64,000 bases of DNA from Lumbricus rubellus (taxonomy: Eukaryota > Annelida > Clitellata > Crassiclitellata > Lumbricidae), in contig OX243822.1 in the NCBI GenBank assembly GCA_945859605.1, positions 21,808,144-21,872,143 of the forward strand. Direction: 5' to 3'. The notes beneath the pieces were generated by a model. It saw only the letters and a program-made list of their open reading frames with translations, was not told where the DNA came from and did no database searches. The translations under genes were made by a program, and so were the position numbers. This document shows, in pieces, positions 57,986 through 64,000 of this stretch. Each line of letters opens with the position of its first letter. Within the stretch, counting starts at the first letter, position 1.

Positions 57986-59411
57986 TCTCTTCATATCTCC
58001 GTCCATTGATCCGCTGCCGTCGTGTTCTATTTATTCGACGGTTCAAACCCCACGCAGGGCAGACATTTCTTTCCGGAAATTTCTGTTAGAATTGCCATAA
58101 AATACATCCACCTCAACCATTGACTTTTAAAACTGCCAGTGTAGTAAACGCCGGACAATCCGTCCTCGTATAGTTTTGTGCCTGGGATAATTATTTGAAC
58201 TAGCCTATAGCTACATGTAACTATTCATTTCCGTTACTATCTCTCATAAGATCGCTCTTTAATTTGTAGTCTTTCGTTGTCTTCATCTTCTACATGTATA
58301 CTTATAAATAAAACACCTAGTGACCTAGGCCTATATTCAGCACCAATAATTATAGTCTAGAAATAAGCAACCAATTTCCACACCTTGGCCTCACTTTTGC
58401 GACTATTCATCGGAGACTTTGCACCTAGAGAAAAGAATATCAGGACCACTCCCCCGTTCCCCATCTCGTTCCACCATTGACCCTGGACCATGGTGGGCGA
58501 AGCTGGGACGAAAAACAGCATCTCTCGGTCAACTCGGGTTTTGGCCTCGATTTCACACCTATTCACCCCAAACCTCCGAGTGAAAGAGGGTCACCAGGAC
58601 CACTTCGCCCTAACCCTGAGTCTGACCCTGAGACCGGGGTGGGGGCGGGGTGAGGGGGCGAAGACACGAAATGTTCCGTGCAACGCTGGGTACCCCAGCT
58701 AGTTCACACGTATGTACAAAATTAATATCCTCTGAGAGTCGGATTCATGACTTAGAACCTCGACCTACAAACCCCCCCATGTATAATTATTTTATACAGA
58801 GAGACCTACAAACCCATGTATAATTATTTTATACAATCGCTGCCTCCTGTTCAAATAGACGCCTAGGCAAATATGCGTATACTCCAAGAAAGACACTCAG
58901 AAGGACGTAGAGAAAGAGGCAAGAGAACCAGAGGGAGTGGTTTTTGCCAGTCTTTGGGAGGTGGGGGGTTACTTGGCCCACACAACCGCTGACCTAAACC
59001 GCGATTTTCGTGAAACGTGACCAACGGAATTGATCGCTTGACTGACCACAGCGGGATTCCGTCCGTTCAACCATCATGCTTCGTGACCAATGGCTTTGGC
59101 CAAGTGTGGACTTTGTGATCTTGTGTGCTACGCATTGCCAGCATAACTGGAATTCGATTCTTGGCATGGCATTGTATATAATTAGCTTGGTATTTTATGG
59201 TAAGATGTTGGCGAGTGCAGTAAAGTTAAGTAGGCTAATAAAAAATTATGGGTTAGTACTTGACCGTGCTTGACATACAACGCTATCTCAATGATCAATC
59301 ATAAAACTCGATCTTTTGCATTTTTTATCGGTCATAAATAACAGTTTCTAAGGATAGTTAATGTAAGGGTCAATGTTTATACCCGTTATATTATATCTCT
59401 GCTGCTGCATA
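57986..59411. other. no gene recognised
   Basis: A GC-richer block at 58370-58700 has frames on both strands but no recognised domain. A near-direct repeat (GACCTACAAACCC...CATGTATAATTATT) lies at 58764-58795 and 58803-58833. Confidence 0.45.
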
Positions 59412-59692
59412 TGAGGGGGGTAGAGTAATGGATAACACACTGGCGTAGAGTGCAAGAGGTAGCGAGTTCGAGCCCCCGTTGGGCGGATATGCTTTGTATA
59501 GGCTGATATAAGTGCCATGCATTGCAGGCTGTCTGTTCAATTAGTATTATAATAGTTATGATTAGTGTATTCTGTGATCTCCCCATTCTTGTGAATTGTT
59601 TCAATATTGTTGCATAATTGTAAACTGTAACCGGTTGCGATCTGTCAACTGGATTGTTGAATAAACAAAAAAGTATATAAAATTATGTTTTT
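59412..59692 (+). mobile_element. tRNA-derived SINE
   Basis: The head GGGGTAGAGTAATGG (A-box-like) is followed by GCGAGTTCGAGCCCC (B-box-like) about 40 bp later. The body ends TTGCGATCTGTCAACTGG ... GAATAAACAAAAAAG. A 3'-end relative lies in SMT intron 2 (44960), and the head resembles the antisense SINE at 40885-41183. No tRNA cloverleaf can be completed. Confidence 0.7.
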
Positions 59693-60895
59693 CTGGTGGA
59701 GCTACAATGATACTTTGATTCTATCTCAGCCAATCAAACTCAACTTCCTCCTGAGGAATTTACATTTCATGTGTGGTGCCCTTCATAAAATGGCGTCACG
59801 TAATTTAGGACGATTTTTTTATCCTTCCCCTCGTCACTCGTCGTCGCAATAGTGAAACTCCCTCAAATATGGCGTCACACAACTCTGATTCCCCCACCCC
59901 CCACGAAAAAATGTTATAAGCTGAATTTTCCTGTGATTTGGCTGGAAACTTATCAGCAACTAATAAAACTTGATTATGCTTTACATATTAGCCTAGGCTA
60001 CTATTATAATACCAAGCGGTTCCCTCATATTGACTTTCGTGACAAATAACCGTGACATGGGTGTTGCTCAAGTTTAATTTCCGGTGTCGCTTCGCGTGTA
60101 AACACTGACTCAACTCGGTGCAGGATTTTCCTCGTAATCTATAGGCATTACTCCTTCCTTCTCTGCTCTTATTTCAAATTAATCTCTCAGTTTTTTTAAT
60201 AATCTCCGACACCTATACAGTACACATGTCATTCGACGATCTGACCACTCGTTGATTTTTATCTCCCATTGTTCATGCCTTCACCTGTTAATGCATTTAC
60301 TATAATTATTGTAACCATAGTGACTCATCGGCCTATACCAAAACTCGTGTGGCTTCGCTCCAATCGGTACTTAATGCACAGTTGCAAGTTTAATTGCCGC
60401 ATTCCTCGTTTCTAACACATTTTAACTTTCATGACTCAACACCTTCATTGTCATCGCTAGGCTATAACTGCTCGAATTCACAGCAAAAATCTCTTTCTTG
60501 CCTGTAAAAACAATTTTGCATCATATCACGCTCACCGCTACAATTATGATCTTATCAGGCGGCATTTCTCGATTAAGTTTCATGGACCTTTTAGAGCATC
60601 ATGACCTTTTTGTACGACGGTCTCAAATTGCCGCGGCCCAGCATCATGCCTTTGCCTCTGTTGGTATCTTTTCTTTGCTGTGGAAAGACTTTTCTGCTAT
60701 AACTTGTGCTGCGTTCTTATCTGAGAACACTAGATCTATACTTTTTCTGCCCGTTGTCTTAAGGCTTTTCTTTGTCCAGTATAATAGTTCTTCGCACATT
60801 CAGCGCCTCTCGTTAGATTGTACGTCCGTAAATACATGTAGTATACAATACGTATACAGTCATAAAATAATGTACCTCAATACGCATGCACACGT
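59693..60895. other. no gene recognised
   Basis: The plus-strand frame at 60498-60971 covers unique sequence and then runs into the CATA repeat. No domain or splice context is seen. Confidence 0.45.
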
Positions 60896-61215
60896 GCATA
60901 CATTCGCATACATGCATACATACATTATATACATATATATACAATGCACACATACATACATACATACATAAACTACATGCTACAAACTACAAACATACAA
61001 TATTAGTATGTATTACATACATATATGATATATGTATACATGTAGCCTAGATCATACATAAATACATACATACATACATACATACATAGTGCATGCACAT
61101 ATATCCTACATACATACATATATACGTACGTACATACATGCACACATATACATGTATGCATACATGTACAATTGTACATACGTACAGACATAAATAATGA
61201 TTATATGCACAAGTA
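60896..61215. repeat. (CATA)n imperfect repeat
   Basis: CATACATA runs with TATA and CGTA variants over about 320 bp. Confidence 0.9.
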
Positions 61216-61335
61216 GACGTACAAATGTACAGACATCGTATATTCACGAAGAAAAAATTATGCGTACGAATACGTTCAGAGGCATGCTTATGCATGATAA
61301 TAGAATACATTGTTAAGTTATACTTTCTGCATCAG

Positions 61336-61624
61336 TGGACGTATGTTTGCCTTGGAACGCCGAACGCTTGCCAAATATATATTCTTGGAGAGCCCCGAAG
61401 GACAAGCGGTTACGGTTGAGTGAGTTGACCACGGTGGCTGCTGCAGTAGGCCACGACCATGACGTTGTTCTAAAGATCGTGACCGAAGGGGTGCACTCAC
61501 CGAAGCACAGCTCCTTCTTGTTGGAAGGACTTAAAACGAGTGCTCGCTTCCTTCTCAGAGCAATCTCCGAGCGGCGTTCGACATCCGAAGAGAAAGACGA
61601 TAATTGTCTCTATTCGAAGAAGCA
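61336..61624 (+). CDS. orphan internal exon, unknown product
   Basis: An acceptor CTTTCTGCATCAG| precedes 61336 and a consensus donor CA|GTAAGT follows 61624. Between them one frame is open for all 289 nt (intron phases 1 and 2). If the donor is not used, a TAA follows immediately, making it a terminal exon. The sequence reads DVCLPWNAERLPNIYSWRAP, then LSELTTVAAAVGHDHDVVLK, then SSFLLEGLKTSARFLLRAIS and a charged Ser/Glu/Lys end. It looks like a soluble alpha-helical segment. Base composition is richer in GC than the flanks. No domain is recognised and no neighbouring exon was found. A MITE starts 67 bp downstream. Confidence 0.5.
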
Positions 61625-61690
61625 GTAAGTCACACACTTTGTCACCGGTTTGTTATGCTCTTCACCGTTCTATAATGCAGTTAAAGGCTC

Positions 61691-61884
61691 CATGGCTTTT
61701 TTAAACGTGCAGTTGTACATAAAATGTGCAGTTCTAAATGGATTTGTGTAGTTGTAGAAGCACTTCTGTGCAGTTAAAACTAGCAAAAAGGTCATTGTCT
61801 TCCGATTAGAAGTAATTTACAATGGATGATGGGAAAGGAAAGAAGGGGTTGCGCAGTTCTAAAAATTCCTTAAAAACAGCTCTG
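61691..61884. mobile_element. CAGGGCT-type MITE, copy D
   Basis: 194 bp, CATGGCTTTTTTAAACGTG ... TTAAAAACAGCTCTG, with the perfect 8-bp duplication AAAGGCTC (61683-61690, 61885-61892). Confidence 0.9.
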
Positions 61885-61982
61885 AAAGGCTCTATATAAA
61901 GTGTTTTGATGAATATAATGTATTACATACAGGGAGGGACGGAGGGTCAACAAGACCCCTTAGGTTTTTTGAATGCATTTGC

Positions 61983-63257
61983 AGGGTGGGCAAAAAAGAC
62001 CACAAATCTTTTTTGACAATATCTTTGTCAGAAGTAATAATTTTAAATCAAGTTTTACAGCTGAATGAGAATTCACATCTACGCTCCCAGCCAAATTTAA
62101 TCAAAATATGTTGAACAGACCAAAGTTAATTTTATTTATTTATCCATTTCTCGCATTTGCTACAGTGCCCCTTCATAGGCGCTCCCGACTACAGCGCGGA
62201 CACTGCATCAGAGTTTCACGCCGAAGTGCACGTGCAATTGCAAGTGAAGGACTTGCTCAAGGTCCCTACGCGGCAGCTTTAATTGGATTCACCCACTGTT
62301 TTAGACGATTTAAAACATAGCGTCACAAAAAGCGATTTTATTAAGTCACATTTCAAATATTGTTATCAAATGAACTATAAATTGTGCTAGATAACCATTA
62401 ATATTATTATTATTTAGAAAAGAATCACGACTTCACTGCATGCCACTCTGACATCATTATTTTGGCAAGAAAACTATAAACTATGAATTTGACAAATAAA
62501 GAAATTTAAGATTGATGATTTTGTTATTGAAAAAAACACAATCGAAATTTCTAACAAAATAAAATGTCCAAGGTGTCAAACTGTCAATGGCAGACAAAAA
62601 AATTAATATGCAAACTTCAGGAACAAGGGCTTGGATTTAAAGCTACATGTATAATCGCCGCTTACTCTGATAAACAGTGAGGGCAGAGAAATAAAGAGTT
62701 AAATTGAGAGTTATAGGAAATATGTCGTTGATGAAAGGAGATTGACTCAATGTCAATATCATTAGTACCATGATATTGAGAAGATCCATTGGTTCCAAAT
62801 ATTCGGATTTGAACCCGATGGATTATCAAGTGTAGAGAGTAATCTCCAATCTCCAATCTACAGCCAAAACCAAAAGCAATAATGTCGCAGTTGAGTCATG
62901 AGTTGCTATGGGAAGATTTACCTCTAGAACACATCAAGCAGGCCATCAAGAACTTTACAGAGAGACTTATAGCAAAATGTTGACACACGTGGTGAACATA
63001 TTGAACACATGTTGTGAAGAGCTACCAAGTTCATTTGATAACAATAATTATTATTTGAGATGTGACTTAGTAACATCGTTTTTTTTGTTACTCTTGGTTG
63101 CGTTATGTTTTTGGATTTTCAAAAAGACTCACAGTGAAATAACGTTTGTTTTGTTTCACATATTTTGGTATAAATTGTCTTTCACCTGTAAAATTTGATT
63201 AAAAAACTCTTACTTCTGGCCAAGATACTGGCAAAACAGCTTTTTGTCGCAGCCTGT
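61983..63257. mobile_element. decayed mariner-type element carrying a LINE-tail fragment
   Basis: The left part reads CAGGGTGGGCAAAAAAGACC, then GACAATATCTTTGTCAGAAG. The right part reads ACTTCTGGCCAAGATACTGG then CAAAACAGC. These are the same subterminal words as the element at 37632. Arms are recognisable to about 62110 and from about 63050, but the outer ends no longer match well. The interior includes an antisense LINE/SINE tail (62140-62260, AGTGCCCCTTCATAGGCGCT). Confidence 0.6.
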
Positions 63258-64000
63258 AGCCTACATGCGTTCAAACACGCGCATGTATGCATATTATTAT
63301 GATTATATCTCGCGCTTTTGTGAGGTACAGCTGAAAGGCTCTGATTCACACATTATAATATTGTGTAGGCCTATGTATGTATGTATGTATGTATGTATGT
63401 ATGTATGCGCACTTGCTATGCATTATGTGTGTGCATTATGTAGCCTTCATACAGTCATAAAATACTTGCAATCATTATTATTATGATTTCACGCATTCAT
63501 AACTGTGGGAAGGCTACATATTATATACTTGTATACAGATATAGCCCATACATAAGTGCATGATAACATTACTTCATACTTCCGTTGTTGTAGCATTATT
63601 GAACACTAAAATCATAACTCGGGTATGTGACGATACGAGACCTTAATTTTTTTTAAACAATATTTTTTGCGAACATTGTAATTCCGAAAATGTTATAGGG
63701 TCTAAGTATAACTGTATAGCACACCTTCAATATGCTTTTCAAGGTTGGTTGAGAGCGCTTGCAGTGCATCTTCCTGCTGTTGAAGTTTATGTAGAATTGT
63801 AGATAGATATCAGACGTAGTTTCATGAAACGTCTTTTCAGAGCGTGACCAATCTCGGTCTACTGAGTCCCTTGATAAGAATGACGCTCTGTAAATTTTCT
63901 GCTATATTATGTAGGCCTACATGTAGGCCCTATACACCCGCCACTGCAGAGACACTTCTGTCAACACGAGCAACGTTGACCAACTGACGAAATTAACGAT
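63258..64000. other. no gene recognised; short (ATGT)n
   Basis: (ATGT)n at 63372-63405. TAGGCCTA near 63365 and 63911. The sequence runs to the window edge without a supported exon. Confidence 0.5.

Noticed and set aside
59412..59480. Functional tRNA gene
   Set aside because: A- and B-box-like words are present, but no acceptor stem or full cloverleaf can be formed, and the sequence continues as a SINE body.
60498..60971. 157-codon frame on the plus strand
   Set aside because: Its second part is CATA-type repeat and the first part has no recognised domain or splice signals.

Overview
This window is nuclear DNA from an animal, probably a marine invertebrate. Genes are split by GT-AG introns. 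Most of the sequence is microsatellites, minisatellites, cut-and-paste DNA transposons, tRNA-derived SINEs and LINE 3' ends. There is no prokaryotic gene packing, no operon and no CRISPR array. I cannot name the species. The palindrome TAGGCCTA recurs at least 22 times, which may be a lineage signature.

Two genes can be assembled from the sequence with all splice junctions in phase. On the + strand, 41222-46461 is a four-exon gene for a sterol C-24 methyltransferase (SMT/ERG6 family, 348 aa), the enzyme that makes plant- and fungus-type sterols and that most animals are assumed to lack. On the - strand, 51758-48186 is a four-exon gene (435 aa) with an N-terminal F-box and a C-terminal beta-propeller-like region. 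The two genes are convergent. Three other stretches look like genuine but isolated exons: a signal-peptide exon (667-867, -), a Ser/Arg-rich exon with internal 7-residue repeats (19730-20864, -), and an orphan exon flanked by good splice sites (61336-61624, +). Two further candidate exons near 11 kb are weak.

Layout. 0-3.7 kb: signal-peptide exon, then unique sequence and AGC repeats. 3.7-8.8 kb: two copies of one non-autonomous hAT-like element, each with an 8-bp target duplication and each carrying a different nested insertion (a mariner in one, a 1-kb foldback element in the other). 9.1-13.7 kb: two more mariner-type elements and a TCTCTG tract. 14.7-19.7 kb: minisatellites, a 408-bp tandem duplication and a (CACCAT)n tract. 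19.7-30.4 kb: the Ser/Arg-rich exon, simple repeats, a 21-bp minisatellite and MITEs. 31-40 kb: a perfect SINE tandem pair, LINE fragments, trinucleotide tracts and a mariner with compound ends. 40.9-51.8 kb: the SMT gene and the F-box gene, with many transposon remains in their introns. 52-64 kb: a deleted mariner, LINE fragments, a CATA satellite, SINEs and the orphan exon.

The mobile elements interact visibly. Nested insertions with matching empty sites in sister copies date one another. Four copies of a roughly 196-bp MITE share 8-bp target duplications. At least one SINE family shares its 3' tail with the LINE present here, suggesting that the LINE mobilises it. Apart from the two assembled genes, most open frames in the window are low-complexity repeat translation or transposon decay.
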